NCBI GenBank assembly: GCA_963662245.2 | Contig: CAXXVQ010000009.1 | Location: 620,001 to 684,000 of the forward strand | Source of the DNA: JAFGVL01 sp963662245 | GTDB taxonomy: Bacteria > Bacteroidota > Bacteroidia > Bacteroidales > Paludibacteraceae | DNA length: 64,000 nucleotides | Direction of reading: 5' to 3' | In this document: one piece after another, positions 9,301 to 17,494 of the stretch | Layout: the number at the start of each line of letters is the position of its first letter | Numbering within the stretch: position 1 is the first letter of the stretch | Made by a program: the position numbers and the translations under genes | Notes under the pieces: model-generated | Database searches by the model: none | What the model was told of the DNA's origin: nothing | What the model saw: the letters and a program-made list of their open reading frames with translations, nothing else

Positions 9301-10601
9301 AAAACATTCCTTATGGTTCTAAACTATATGTTAAGAATGGTTCTACAGTTGAAAAAGGAACTAAGATTTGTGATTGGGATCCATTTAATGCTGTTATCGT
9401 TGCAGAGATGAGTGGTAAGGTTAAGTTTGAAGATGTAATAGAAGGTATTACATTTAAAACAGAATCTGATGAAGCAACAGGTTTACGCGAAAAAGTTATC
9501 ATCGAAACTAAAGATAAAACTAAGATTCCTTCTGCTCACATTGTAGATAGTAAAGGTAATATCTTAAAATCATACAGTTTGCCAGTAGGAGCTCACTTAG
9601 TTCTAGATGAAGGCGATAAGCTAGCTACAGGTGAATTACTTGTTAAGATTCCTCGTGCCGTTGGTAAAGCCGGCGATATCACGGGAGGTCTTCCTCGTGT
9701 AACTGAGTTATTTGAGGCTCGTAATCCATCTAACCCTGCTGTTGTTGCTGAGATTGATGGTGAAGTAAGCTTTGGTAAAATTAAGCGTGGTAATCGCGAG
9801 GTTGCTGTTACTTCAAAAACTGGTGAAACTAAGAAATACTTAGTGCCATTGTCAAAACAAATTCTTGTTCAAGAGAATGACTATGTGCGTGCTGGTACTC
9901 CTCTTTCTGATGGTGCAACAACTCCATCTGATATTCTTGCAATTAAAGGGCCTACTGCAGTTCAAGAATATATTGTAAATGAGGTACAAGATGTATATCG
10001 TTTACAAGGGGTGAAAATCAATGATAAACACTTTGAAGTAATTGTTCGCCAAATGATGCGTAAAGTAGAAATACTTGAAGGTGGTGATACAAGATTCCTT
10101 GAAAAGCAAATTGTTGACAAACATGAGTTCATGGAAGAAAACGATAGAATCTGGGGCAAAAAAGTTGTTGTTGAAGCCGGTGATTCTCAAGTATTCCATC
10201 CAGGTCAGATTGTAACTACTCGTAAGTTGCGTGATGAGAATTCAATGTTGAAGAGAAAAGACTTAAAATTAGTTGAAGTGCGTGATGCAATTCCTGCTAC
10301 TTCTAGTCAAATTCTTCAAGGTATTACAAGAGCAGCTCTTCAAACTTCAAGCTTTATGTCAGCTGCGTCGTTTCAGGAAACAACAAAAGTGTTGAATGAA
10401 GCGGCAATCAATGGTAAAGTTGATAAACTTGAAGGATTGAAAGAAAATGTAATTTGCGGACACTTGATTCCTGCTGGTACAGGTCAAAGAGATTTTGACA
10501 AACTTACTGTAGGTTCTCTAGATGAATATGAGAAATTAGTTCAAGCTAGAAAAAGTGTTTTAGATGTTGAGGAAAGTGAAGCTGTAGATGCAGCTGAATA
10601 A
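6306..10601 (+). CDS. rpoC: DNA-directed RNA polymerase subunit beta-prime
   Basis: The 1431-residue product is a complete beta-prime. An N-terminal zinc finger with CHCGKYK and CDRCG lies near residues 65-86. The metal-binding NADFDGDQM motif has Asp473, Asp475 and Asp477 in line to hold the catalytic Mg2+. The trigger-loop and bridge-helix regions follow, then a second cysteine cluster with CAKCYGRNLATG. A strong terminator closes the operon 20 nt downstream. Confidence 0.99.
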   Translation: MAFRKENKAKSNFSKISIGLASPEEILELSSGEVLKPETINYRTYKPERDGLFCERIFGPVKDYECHCGKYKRIRYKGIVCDRCGVEVTEKKVRRERMGHIQLVVPVAHIWYFRSLPNKIGYLLGMPSKKLDTIIYYEKYVVIQSGILAEQDGIEEGSLLSEDEYLDILEALPRENQMLEDTDPNKFIAKMGAEAVYDMLARIDLDTLSYELRHKADTDTSQQRKNEALKRLQVVESFRASKNRNNPEWMIVKIVPVIPPELRPLVPLDGGRFATSDLNDLYRRVIIRNNRLKRLIEIKAPEVILRNEKRMLQESVDSLFDNSRKSSAVKTDANRPLKSLSDSLKGKQGRFRQNLLGKRVDYSARSVIVVGPELKMHECGLPKGMAAELYKPFVIRKLIERGIVKTVKSAKKIIDRKDPVVWDILEHVMKGHPVLLNRAPTLHRLGIQAFQPKMIEGKAIQLHPLSCTAFNADFDGDQMAVHLPLGNEAILEAQLLMLASHNILNPANGAPITVPSQDMVLGLYYITKPRTGAKGEGIIFYGTEEAEIAYNEGKVALHANIKIKTKDLNDKKELVDTMIETTVGRVLVNKFVPKEVGFINEVLSKKSLRDIIGNIIKECGVARTAQFLDDIKDLGYKMAFKGGLSFNLGDVIIPDEKETLVAEGYAEVEEIMNNYNMGFITNNERYNQIIDTWTHVNARLSNILMNQLSTDNQGFNAVYMMLDSGARGSKEQIRQLSGMRGLMAKPQKSGAEGGQIIENPILSNFKEGLSVLEYFISTHGARKGLADTALKTADAGYLTRRLVDVSQDVIISEEDCGTLRGLVATELKNNEDVVASLYERILGRVSVHDVFHPQTGDLIVSSGEEIKEDQAKAIQNSPIERVEIRSVLTCESKQGVCAKCYGRNLATGRMVQKGETVGVIAAQSIGEPGTQLTLRTFHVGGVASNVGAQSGIVARYDGIIDIEELRTVDVEGASHQVVVGRLAEMKIIDPHTQIILTTQNIPYGSKLYVKNGSTVEKGTKICDWDPFNAVIVAEMSGKVKFEDVIEGITFKTESDEATGLREKVIIETKDKTKIPSAHIVDSKGNILKSYSLPVGAHLVLDEGDKLATGELLVKIPRAVGKAGDITGGLPRVTELFEARNPSNPAVVAEIDGEVSFGKIKRGNREVAVTSKTGETKKYLVPLSKQILVQENDYVRAGTPLSDGATTPSDILAIKGPTAVQEYIVNEVQDVYRLQGVKINDKHFEVIVRQMMRKVEILEGGDTRFLEKQIVDKHEFMEENDRIWGKKVVVEAGDSQVFHPGQIVTTRKLRDENSMLKRKDLKLVEVRDAIPATSSQILQGITRAALQTSSFMSAASFQETTKVLNEAAINGKVDKLEGLKENVICGHLIPAGTGQRDFDKLTVGSLDEYEKLVQARKSVLDVEESEAVDAAE

Positions 10602-10620
10602 TCTAATAATATTTTAATAA

Positions 10621-10652
10621 AAAGGTCGAAGAGAAATCTTCGACCTTTTTTT
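10621..10652 (+). terminator. Terminator of the rpoBC operon
   Basis: GGTCGAAGA, a GAAA tetraloop and TCTTCGACC form a perfect 9-bp stem followed by seven Ts, starting about 20 nt after the rpoC stop. Confidence 0.95.
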
Positions 10653-10762
10653 GTGCCGTATAGCAGAAATTATAACTAATTGTTTGGTAGGTGTTAATTG
10701 TTAATTTAGTTAAATTGCAATTCATGAATTAATCGTGGAATTAGTTAAAAACAGGAGGTTAT

Positions 10763-12922
10763 ATGAAAGTTTATCAATCAAATGAAATTAAAAATATATC
10801 ACTAATTGGAAGCTCAGGTTCTGGTAAAACTACTTTGTTAGAAGCAATGGCATATGAGGCAGGTTTAATTAAGCGTAGAGGTAGCGTTGATTCTAAAAAT
10901 ACTGTGTCAGATTTCTTTCAAGTAGAGCAAGAGTATGGTTACTCGGTATTTCCTAGTGTAATTCAAGCTGAATGGCTGAATAAGAAATTGAATATTATTG
11001 ATTGTCCCGGAGCAGAAGATTTTATTGGTGGAGTGATTTCATCCATGCAAGTTACTGATACGGTTTTAATGCTAATTAATGCTCAATACGGTGTTGAAGC
11101 AGGTACGCAAAATCATTTTCGTTTTACTGAGAAGATGCAAAAACCGGTCATCTTTTTGATGAATAAGCTTGATGTGGAAAAAGCAAATTATGATGCTTCG
11201 CTTGAAAGTCTGCGTGATTTTTTTGGAAATAAAGTTGTACAAGTCCAATATCCATTAAATGTTGGAGATTCTTTTGATGCAGTTATTGATGTACTGTTGA
11301 TGAAAATGTATAAATGGAAATCTGAAGGAGGAGTTCCTGAAGTATTAGATATTCCTGAAAGTGAACTAGAAAAAGCTAACGATTTACATAATAAGCTTGT
11401 CGAAGCTGCAGCAGAGCATGATGAAGGTTTGATGGACAAGTATTTTTCTGAAGGAAATCTGTCTGAAGATGATATGCGTTTTGGTATTCGAAAAGGCTTA
11501 ATTCATAGAGATATTTTCCCCGTTTTCTGCGTGTGTGCAGGAAGAGATATGGGGACTCGCCGATTAATGGAGTTTTTGGGGAATGTAGTTCCTTTTGTAT
11601 CAGATATGCCAAAAGCAGTAACTGTAGATGAGAGAGAGGTCGCACCAGATAGTAATGAAGCATCAAGCATATTTGTGTTTAAGACTAATGTAGAGCCACA
11701 TATTGGTGATGTAAACTATTTTAAAGTAATGTCAGGTAAGATTCATGAAGGAGATGATGTGATTAACGCTAATCGTGGATCAAAAGAACGGATTGCTCAA
11801 CTCTTTGTTGTTGCTGGGCAAACAAAGACGAAGGTTGATGAGTTGGTTGCCGGTGATATAGGTGTGACTGTAAAATTAAAAGATGTCCATACCGGAAATA
11901 CATTAAATGGAAAGGGAGCTGAGTTTCAATTTAAAGAAGTAGCATATCCTGATTACAAATTCCGTCGTGGGGTGAGAGCTGAGAAAGAGTCCGACGAAGA
12001 AAAACTGGCTGTGGCTCTATCTCGTATGCATGAGGAAGATCCAACTTGGATTGTGGAGTATTCAAAAGAGCTGAAACAAACCATTGTTTATGGACAAGGA
12101 GAATTTCACTTGCGTACTTTGAAATGGCGTATAGAACATATTGATAAAGTTAATATCGTATTTGATGAGCCGAAAATTCCATACAGAGAGACAATTACTA
12201 AAGCATCTCGTGCTGATTATAGACATAAAAAACAATCTGGTGGAGCAGGTCAATTTGGTGAGGTGCACATGATTATTGAGCCTTATGTAGAAGGTGTGCC
12301 TGTACAGTCTTCATATAAGTTTGACGGACAGGAATTTAAAGTGAATGTGCGTGATAAGCAGACTGTCGACCTTAGTTGGGGTGGAAAGCTGGAGTTTATC
12401 AGTAGTATAGTTGGAGGGGCAATTGATGCGCGTTTTCTACCAGCCATATTAAAAGGTGTTATTGAAAAAATGGAAGAAGGCCCTCTAACCGGTTCATACG
12501 CTCGTGATGTTCGTGTGATTGTGTATGATGGTAAAATGCATACTGTAGATAGTAATGAAATTTCCTTTAAGTTAGCTGGGCGAAATGCTTTCAGTGAAGC
12601 CTTTAAGAATGCAGCTCCAAAAATCCTTGAACCTATATATGATTTAGAAGTTCAGGTGCCAACAGATTGTCTAGGTGACACCATGAGTGAGATTCAAAAC
12701 CGAAGAGGTTTAATTATGGGAATGCATAGTGATAAAGGGAATGAACTAATTACAGCAAAAGTACCTTTGAAAGAGTTGTATAATTTCGCAACATCTTTAA
12801 GTTCAATTACCGGAGGTCGTTCGTATTTTAAAATGAATTTTGCTAATTATGAACTTGTTCCAGCTGATGTTCAAGATAAATTGCTGAAAGAGTATGCGTC
12901 AAAGAATGTTGATAAAGACTGA
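10763..12922 (+). CDS. EF-G paralog (EF-G2 type) lacking the catalytic histidine
   Basis: The 719-residue product has the five-domain EF-G layout. The P-loop reads GSSGSGKTT (residues 16-24) and the G4 motif is NKLD. Two GTPase positions differ from standard EF-G. The switch II motif, normally DTPGHVDF, reads DCPGAEDF (residues 80-87), so the catalytic histidine is Ala84. The switch I RGIT motif reads YGYS. Domain IV with GGAGQFGEV and the C-terminal domain V are present. The Bacteroides thetaiotaomicron EF-G2 paralog is known to support translation without GTPase activity and to matter in starvation and gut colonisation; equivalence is inferred. The normal fusA is not in this window. The gene is monocistronic, with terminators on both sides. 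Confidence 0.9.
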   Translation: MKVYQSNEIKNISLIGSSGSGKTTLLEAMAYEAGLIKRRGSVDSKNTVSDFFQVEQEYGYSVFPSVIQAEWLNKKLNIIDCPGAEDFIGGVISSMQVTDTVLMLINAQYGVEAGTQNHFRFTEKMQKPVIFLMNKLDVEKANYDASLESLRDFFGNKVVQVQYPLNVGDSFDAVIDVLLMKMYKWKSEGGVPEVLDIPESELEKANDLHNKLVEAAAEHDEGLMDKYFSEGNLSEDDMRFGIRKGLIHRDIFPVFCVCAGRDMGTRRLMEFLGNVVPFVSDMPKAVTVDEREVAPDSNEASSIFVFKTNVEPHIGDVNYFKVMSGKIHEGDDVINANRGSKERIAQLFVVAGQTKTKVDELVAGDIGVTVKLKDVHTGNTLNGKGAEFQFKEVAYPDYKFRRGVRAEKESDEEKLAVALSRMHEEDPTWIVEYSKELKQTIVYGQGEFHLRTLKWRIEHIDKVNIVFDEPKIPYRETITKASRADYRHKKQSGGAGQFGEVHMIIEPYVEGVPVQSSYKFDGQEFKVNVRDKQTVDLSWGGKLEFISSIVGGAIDARFLPAILKGVIEKMEEGPLTGSYARDVRVIVYDGKMHTVDSNEISFKLAGRNAFSEAFKNAAPKILEPIYDLEVQVPTDCLGDTMSEIQNRRGLIMGMHSDKGNELITAKVPLKELYNFATSLSSITGGRSYFKMNFANYELVPADVQDKLLKEYASKNVDKD

Positions 12923-12948
12923 TGCTTAAATATTAATATCTTATCTAT

Positions 12949-12980
12949 AATGGCGAGCTAACATTAGTTCGCCATTTTCT
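12949..12980 (+). terminator. Terminator after the EF-G paralog
   Basis: AATGGCGAGCTAA pairs with TTAGTTCGCCATT through one G-T wobble and a tight loop, followed by a short T-rich stretch. It lies 27 nt after the stop codon. Confidence 0.75.
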
Positions 12981-13046
12981 TGTGTAAAAAATCTTAATTA
13001 TAAGTGAAAAAATAATCAAGTATCGTAGTTCCTATTTCAAAAAACT

Positions 13047-13054
13047 TATCTTTG
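13047..13054 (+). promoter_or_regulatory. Putative promoter -7 box of the thiamine operon
   Basis: TATCTTTG matches the Bacteroidota -7 consensus TAnnTTTG exactly. It lies about 20 nt before the first conserved bases of the riboswitch, so transcription would begin just upstream of the aptamer. No clear -33 TTTG was found. Confidence 0.55.
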
Positions 13055-13070
13055 TCATACTTTTTTAATA

Positions 13071-13175
13071 GAAAAGGGGTGCCATTCGGCTGAGATTATA
13101 CCCTATGAACCTGAGCAGGTAATGCTGCTAAGGGATTTCATACAGGATTCGTCCTACCCGCAATCTCCCCTTCTC
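13071..13175 (+). promoter_or_regulatory. TPP riboswitch (THI element)
   Basis: The aptamer core at about 13076-13136 holds the THI-box landmarks in order: GGGGTGCC, GCTGAGA, ACCCT, GAACCTGA, GGTAATGC and AGGGA. Upstream GAAAAGGGG (13071-13079) can pair with CCCCTTCTC (13167-13175) with one mismatch, giving a long closing stem. An AGGATTCGTCCT mini-hairpin lies between. The closing stem ends 14 nt before the thiS start and no T-run terminator is seen, so control of translation initiation is likelier than termination. Bound thiamine pyrophosphate would repress the downstream operon. Confidence 0.95.
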
Positions 13176-13189
13176 GTAAATTTTAGTTT

Positions 13190-13393
13190 ATGCAAATAAT
13201 TTTAAATGAGAGCGGGGTAGAAGTTTCTCCTCAATCATCGTTGCAATCAGTGTTAGAAAAAACAGATCACGCAAGCCAGAAAGGTATTGCTGTTGCTGTC
13301 AATAATAAAGTTGTGCCTCGTGCGCAATGGGAAAGCTGTGTGCTTCAAGAAAATGATAAGGTGTTAGTAATTACAGCTACCAAAGGAGGGTGA
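13190..13393 (+). CDS. thiS: Sulfur carrier protein ThiS
   Basis: This 67-residue beta-grasp protein ends in Gly-Gly (VITATKGG), the tail that is adenylated and then thiocarboxylated to carry sulfur for the thiazole ring. It is the first gene behind the TPP riboswitch. A GC-rich palindromic repeat starts directly after its stop codon. Confidence 0.95.
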   Translation: MQIILNESGVEVSPQSSLQSVLEKTDHASQKGIAVAVNNKVVPRAQWESCVLQENDKVLVITATKGG

Positions 13394-13430
13394 AAGCCCC
13401 CTAATCCCCGAAGGGGGACTTTGTGGGGAG
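13394..13430 (+). repeat. C/G-rich palindromic repeat (CCCCCT...AGGGGG family)
   Basis: GCCCCCTAATCCCCGAAGGGGGACTT and the flanking GTGGGG form a palindrome directly after the thiS stop. It belongs to a family with copies near 13474, 15932, 16057, 18266, 18323, 37906, 43872 and 45132. Confidence 0.8.
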
Positions 13431-13473
13431 CTTATACAAAATGATAAATAAATAATAAACTTAATGACTTTAA

Positions 13474-13502
13474 AGCCCCTCCTTTGGAGGGGTTGGGGAG
13501 GC
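13474..13502 (+). repeat. C/G-rich palindromic repeat, inverted partner
   Basis: AGCCCCTCCTTTGGAGGGG with TTGGGGAGGCT lies just before the thiC ATG. Its right half resembles the reverse complement of the copy 40 nt upstream, so the two could fold together in the mRNA. Confidence 0.75.
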
Positions 13503-13507
13503 TGATA

Positions 13508-15298
13508 ATGAAGAAAAATATAACAACCGGGAGTTTCCCGAATTCGAAAAAGATTTTTGTAAAAGGTAAAATGCATAATATTTCTGTGGCTATGCGTGAA
13601 GTGACATTGTCAGACACGCTTGACAAAGATGGAAATGTATTTAAAAACGAACCTGTAACTGTTTATGATACATCCGGTCCTTATACAGATGAGAATCATA
13701 CAATTGACCTAGAGAAAGGTCTTCCAAAATTGCGTGCGCAATGGATTTTAGATCGTGAAGATGTTGAGCAATTAGAAGGTTTGTCTTCTGAATATGGTCG
13801 TATGCGTCATGCGGATGCGTCGCTTGACCACTTGCGTTTTGAGCATGTAAGCACAAAACCGCTTCGTGCAAAAGAAGGTAAATGTATTACGCAATACTAC
13901 TATGCAAAACAAGGAATTATCACTCCGGAAATGGAATATGTGGCAATTCGCGAGAATCAACGCATTGACGAGATTAAAGAAAAATACAAGCAGCATCCTG
14001 GTTGTCCGCTTGGGGCAAATATTCCTGAAACGCATGTAACGCCAGAGTTTGTGCGTGATGAGATAGCAAAAGGTCGTGCTGTGATTGCTGCTAATGTGAA
14101 TCACCCTGAATCAGAACCAATGATTATTGGTCGTAATTTCTTGGTGAAAATCAATGCCAATATTGGTAACTCACCAACAACTTCAAGTATTGAAGAAGAA
14201 GTGGAAAAAGCAGTTTGGGCATTCCGTTGGGGAGCTGATACAATCATGGATTTATCTACGGGTAAAAATATCCACGAAACGCGCGAATGGATTATCCGTA
14301 ACAGTCCGGTTCCGGTAGGTACGGTGCCTTTGTATCAAGCATTAGAGAAAATCAATGGTGATGTAACTAAGCTGACTTGGGAAATTTATAAAGACACGCT
14401 TATTGAGCAATGCGAGCAAGGGGTGGATTATTTCACTATCCATGCCGGATTACTGTGGAAACACATTCCTCATACGATTCATCGTGTAACAGGTATCGTT
14501 TCGCGTGGTGGAGCTATCCTTGCAAAATGGATTTTGACTCATAAAAAAGAAAACTTCCTATATACTCACTTTGAGGAAATCTGTGATATCCTAGCTTCTT
14601 ATGATGTGGCAGTTTCTTTAGGAGATGGCTTGCGTCCGGGTTCTATTGCTGATGCAAATGACCGCGCTCAATTTGGCGAGTTGGAAGTGTTAGGAGAATT
14701 GACAAAGATTGCGCGTAAGAAAAATGTGCAAGTATTTATCGAGGGTCCCGGACATGTGCCAATGCACAAAATCCAAGAGAATATGGAGAAACAACTAGAG
14801 GTTTGTGATGAAGCTCCATTCTACACACTAGGGCCTTTGGTGACTGATATTGCAGCCGGATATGACCATATTACTTCTGCGATTGGTGCAGCTATGATTG
14901 GTTGGATGGGAACTGCGATGCTTTGTTATGTTACACAGAAAGAGCATTTAGGTTTACCTGAAAAACAAGATGTAAAAGAAGGGGTAATTACTTTCAAATT
15001 GGCAGCGCATGCAGCTGACTTGGCTAAAGGATTCCCTGGAGCACAATATCGCGACAATGCCATGAGTAAAGCGCGTTTTGAATTCCGCTGGAAAGATCAA
15101 TTCGCTTTATGTTTAGATAGTGAAAAAGCAATGGAATTCCACGATGAAACATTGCCGGATGAAGGATATAAATCAACTCACTACTGTTCAATGTGTGGGG
15201 AGCATTTCTGTTCAATGAAAGCATCGATGGAGGTTCGCGATTTAGCAGCAAAGGCTGATAAAGATGGCGAAGTAAAAGAGGTGGAGATTTATTCGTAA
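13508..15298 (+). CDS. thiC: Phosphomethylpyrimidine synthase ThiC
   Basis: This protein of about 596 residues is a radical SAM enzyme that turns aminoimidazole ribotide into hydroxymethylpyrimidine phosphate. The C-terminal cluster motif CSMCGEHFC (CxxC-x4-C) that binds the 4Fe-4S cluster is clearly seen near the end. The ATG at 13508 (MKKNITTGSF) is chosen over a TTG at 13484, because the TTG lies inside a palindromic repeat. The body has the expected VGTVPLYQAL and EGPGHVPMHKI blocks. Confidence 0.97.
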   Translation: MKKNITTGSFPNSKKIFVKGKMHNISVAMREVTLSDTLDKDGNVFKNEPVTVYDTSGPYTDENHTIDLEKGLPKLRAQWILDREDVEQLEGLSSEYGRMRHADASLDHLRFEHVSTKPLRAKEGKCITQYYYAKQGIITPEMEYVAIRENQRIDEIKEKYKQHPGCPLGANIPETHVTPEFVRDEIAKGRAVIAANVNHPESEPMIIGRNFLVKINANIGNSPTTSSIEEEVEKAVWAFRWGADTIMDLSTGKNIHETREWIIRNSPVPVGTVPLYQALEKINGDVTKLTWEIYKDTLIEQCEQGVDYFTIHAGLLWKHIPHTIHRVTGIVSRGGAILAKWILTHKKENFLYTHFEEICDILASYDVAVSLGDGLRPGSIADANDRAQFGELEVLGELTKIARKKNVQVFIEGPGHVPMHKIQENMEKQLEVCDEAPFYTLGPLVTDIAAGYDHITSAIGAAMIGWMGTAMLCYVTQKEHLGLPEKQDVKEGVITFKLAAHAADLAKGFPGAQYRDNAMSKARFEFRWKDQFALCLDSEKAMEFHDETLPDEGYKSTHYCSMCGEHFCSMKASMEVRDLAAKADKDGEVKEVEIYS

Positions 15299-15303
15299 TA
15301 AAT

Positions 15304-15362
15304 TAGGTATGCAAAGACGCTATGACGCAAAGATTAAATCAACTTGGCGTCTTTGAGTCTTA
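15304..15362 (+). repeat. Inverted repeat of GCAAAGACGC type
   Basis: TGCAAAGACGC, GACGCAAAG and the inverted GGCGTCTTTGAGTCTT make a short palindromic repeat between thiC and the next gene. The unit looks like a generic Bacteroidota intergenic repeat. Confidence 0.6.
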
Positions 15363-15376
15363 GTGTACAATCTTAT

Positions 15377-15928
15377 ATGCAAAAAATAATCATTACATAT
15401 CCAACTGCTTTTCCCTCAGAATTAGAACAAACTGTTCAAGTTCTAGAAAAGGAAGATTGTCGCTTGCATTTGCGTAAGCCCGAATATTCTGAAATGGAAT
15501 ATGAAGCCTTGCTGCAATCTATTCCGGCAAAGTATCACAGTCGGATTGTGTTGCATGATTATTTTCATTTGGCAGAAAAATATACCGTTGGAGGACTGCA
15601 TTTCTCAACCCAAAAGCGAAGTCAAATTAGCAAATTAGCAGATTTGAGAATTAGCAAATTAAGTTTGAGCACTTCCACTCACTCAATTGAAGAATTGATT
15701 AATTTGAATAATGAGTTTGATTATGCATTTTTGAGTCCGATTTTTCCGAGTATTTCAAAACAAGGATATGAAGGAAACCTAGATATGACAGCTGTTCAAA
15801 CATATTTGCTGAAGTCACATAAAACGAAAGTAATTGCTTTGGGTGGAATTGATGATTCAAAAATTGCACAATTACAACAATGGGGATTTGATGGATATGC
15901 AATGCTTGGGAATATTTGGGTTGTTTAA
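15377..15928 (+). CDS. Thiamine phosphate synthase-like (ThiE/TenI family) protein
   Basis: The product is 183 residues from the ATG at 15377 (MQKIIITYPT); an upstream TTG start would fall in the repeat. It has a TIM-barrel ThiE-like profile with RLHLRKPEYS near the phosphate/HMP site, the FDYAFLSPIFPSISKQG segment and the ALGGI segment near the C-terminus. It is clearly more divergent than the canonical ThiE encoded at 16828; for example HDYFHLAEKYTVGGLHF replaces the NDHVD...GVHVG segment. It may be a second thiamine phosphate synthase or a TenI-like protein. Confidence 0.8.
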   Translation: MQKIIITYPTAFPSELEQTVQVLEKEDCRLHLRKPEYSEMEYEALLQSIPAKYHSRIVLHDYFHLAEKYTVGGLHFSTQKRSQISKLADLRISKLSLSTSTHSIEELINLNNEFDYAFLSPIFPSISKQGYEGNLDMTAVQTYLLKSHKTKVIALGGIDDSKIAQLQQWGFDGYAMLGNIWVV

Positions 15929-15931
15929 TCT

Positions 15932-16100
15932 AACCCATCCCCCTTCGGGTACTTCCCTTTACAAAAGGGAAGATTGCATGCACAATCATTGAGTTAATTT
16001 ATTTATGGTTGTTTTATTCAATCTTTTGGAATTAAAGATAAGCTTGTGCAAGAAATGTCCCCTTATTTTAAGGGGATGAGCCAAAGGCGGAGGGGTTAAA
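15932..16100 (+). repeat. Compound palindromic repeat between the ThiE-like gene and thiD
   Basis: The stretch begins AACCCATCCCCCTTCGG and ends CCAAAGGCGGAGGGGTT, so its ends are roughly inverted. Inside are two smaller palindromes: TTCCCTTTACAAAAGGGAAG and TCCCCTTATTTTAAGGGGAT. It fills nearly all of the 189-bp gap. The structure looks like a mobile or former mobile repeat unit rather than a simple terminator; no T-run follows. Confidence 0.7.
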
Positions 16101-16117
16101 TTAATGAAAATCAAACA

Positions 16118-16828
16118 ATGAATCGACCATTTGTATTATCAATAGCAGGTCATGACCCATGTGGAGGTGCTGGAGTGTTGGCAGATGTCAAGGTGTATGA
16201 GCATCTGGAGCTGTCAGGTTTAGCTGTAGTTTCTGCATTGACCTTTCAGAATGATAGCGAATTTGAAGGAGTTAAATGGTGTAGCTTAGAAGAAATTGAT
16301 AATCAGTTAAAACCATTGCGTAAATATGCAGTGAAGGCTGTTAAAATTGGATTGATTGAAAGCTTTGAAATTTTAGCAAAAGTTGTGGACTTAGTTCGAC
16401 TTTATTTTCCTGATGCCTATCTGGTTTGGGATCCAATTCTAAAAGCTAGTGCCGGATTTGAATTTCATAACGAAACATCTTTTGCCGAAGGCTTAAGTAG
16501 AAAGATAGATTTGATAACGCCCAATTTTGAGGAATATCAGCAATTGCATTTGGATGAACAACGACCGGCTTGTGCTGTACTTTTGAAAGGTGGACACCGA
16601 GAAGATAAAAAAGGAATTGATGTGTTGATTGCCAATGGTACAGAAACGGAAATTCTTGGTGCTGAGTTTAAAGTGAAGCATGATAAACACGGAACCGGTT
16701 GTGTGCTTTCGGCTGCTATTGTTGGATATAAAGCTTTAGGTTTATCTGAACTAGAGGCTTGTAATGAAGGGAAGGCCATCGTTGAGAAACTGATTCTTTC
16801 TAACGAAACAAGATTAGGGAATTTATAA
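16118..16828 (+). CDS. thiD: Hydroxymethylpyrimidine/phosphomethylpyrimidine kinase
   Basis: The 236-residue product opens with SIAGHDPCGGAGVLADVK, the substrate-binding start of ThiD, and ends with the anion-hole/catalytic segment HGTGCVLSAAIV. It phosphorylates HMP and then HMP-phosphate for coupling by ThiE. It is slightly shorter than the usual 260-270 residues. Its TAA stop shares the A with the thiE ATG, so the two are translationally coupled. Confidence 0.93.
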   Translation: MNRPFVLSIAGHDPCGGAGVLADVKVYEHLELSGLAVVSALTFQNDSEFEGVKWCSLEEIDNQLKPLRKYAVKAVKIGLIESFEILAKVVDLVRLYFPDAYLVWDPILKASAGFEFHNETSFAEGLSRKIDLITPNFEEYQQLHLDEQRPACAVLLKGGHREDKKGIDVLIANGTETEILGAEFKVKHDKHGTGCVLSAAIVGYKALGLSELEACNEGKAIVEKLILSNETRLGNL

Positions 16829-17424
16829 TGAAACAAATATCAAACATACAATATATTACGCAAGACCATCCGCAAGTTTCGCATGCAGAGCAAGCCAAGT
16901 TGATGTATGAAAACGGAATCAACTGGGTGCAAATTCGCATGAAGAATGCATCGAAAGAAGAGTTTATAGCTGAAGCAGAAAAGGCGATGGCGTTTGCTCG
17001 TGAGTTTGATGGGATTTTGTTAATCAATGACCATGTTGATATCTGCAAGCAAGTAGGAGCACATGGCGTTCATGTTGGTTTGTCGGATATGGCAATTGCA
17101 GAAGCTCGCAGTGTACTTGGCGAAGATGCTATTATTGGAGGAACTGCTAATACGATTGAAGATATTGAATGGCATTTGAAAAATGGTGCTGACTATGTAG
17201 GTCTAGGGCCATTTCGTTTTACCTCTACCAAGAAAAACCTAAGCCCAATTATTGGTCTTGATGGATATAAAAAGTTAGTGGAGGAAATGAAAGACCGTAA
17301 TATCAATATTCCTGTTGTAGCTGTTGGTGGAATTACGATGGATGATATTGCCGACATTCAAGCAACTGGTTTATATGGGGTAGCGATTTCAAGTGCATTA
17401 CTAAATAAATTTATTTCAAATTAA
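16828..17424 (+). CDS. thiE: Thiamine phosphate synthase
   Basis: The 198-residue TIM-barrel enzyme joins HMP pyrophosphate to thiazole phosphate. It has the family landmarks QIRMKN, LLINDHVDI, GVHVG, GLGPFRFTSTKK and VAVGGI. The start codon overlaps the thiD stop by one base. Confidence 0.95.
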   Translation: MKQISNIQYITQDHPQVSHAEQAKLMYENGINWVQIRMKNASKEEFIAEAEKAMAFAREFDGILLINDHVDICKQVGAHGVHVGLSDMAIAEARSVLGEDAIIGGTANTIEDIEWHLKNGADYVGLGPFRFTSTKKNLSPIIGLDGYKKLVEEMKDRNINIPVVAVGGITMDDIADIQATGLYGVAISSALLNKFISN

Positions 17425-17485
17425 TAATTTCAAATTTCAAATTTTGGAGTGAATCTGAAAATTTGAAACTTGGAATCTGAAATTA
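17425..17485 (+). repeat. AT-rich inverted repeat (AATTTCAAATTTC type)
   Basis: TTTCAAATTTCAAATTTTGG and CTGAAAATTTGAAACTTGG plus CTGAAATTA form an imperfect AT-rich stem in the 70-bp thiE-thiG gap. There is no T-run, so it is not an obvious terminator. Confidence 0.6.
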
Positions 17486-17494
17486 TATATTATC

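Noticed and set aside
13364..14104. Several minus-strand open frames opposite thiS and thiC
   Set aside because: They are shadows of strongly conserved plus-strand genes and partly translate the palindromic repeats.
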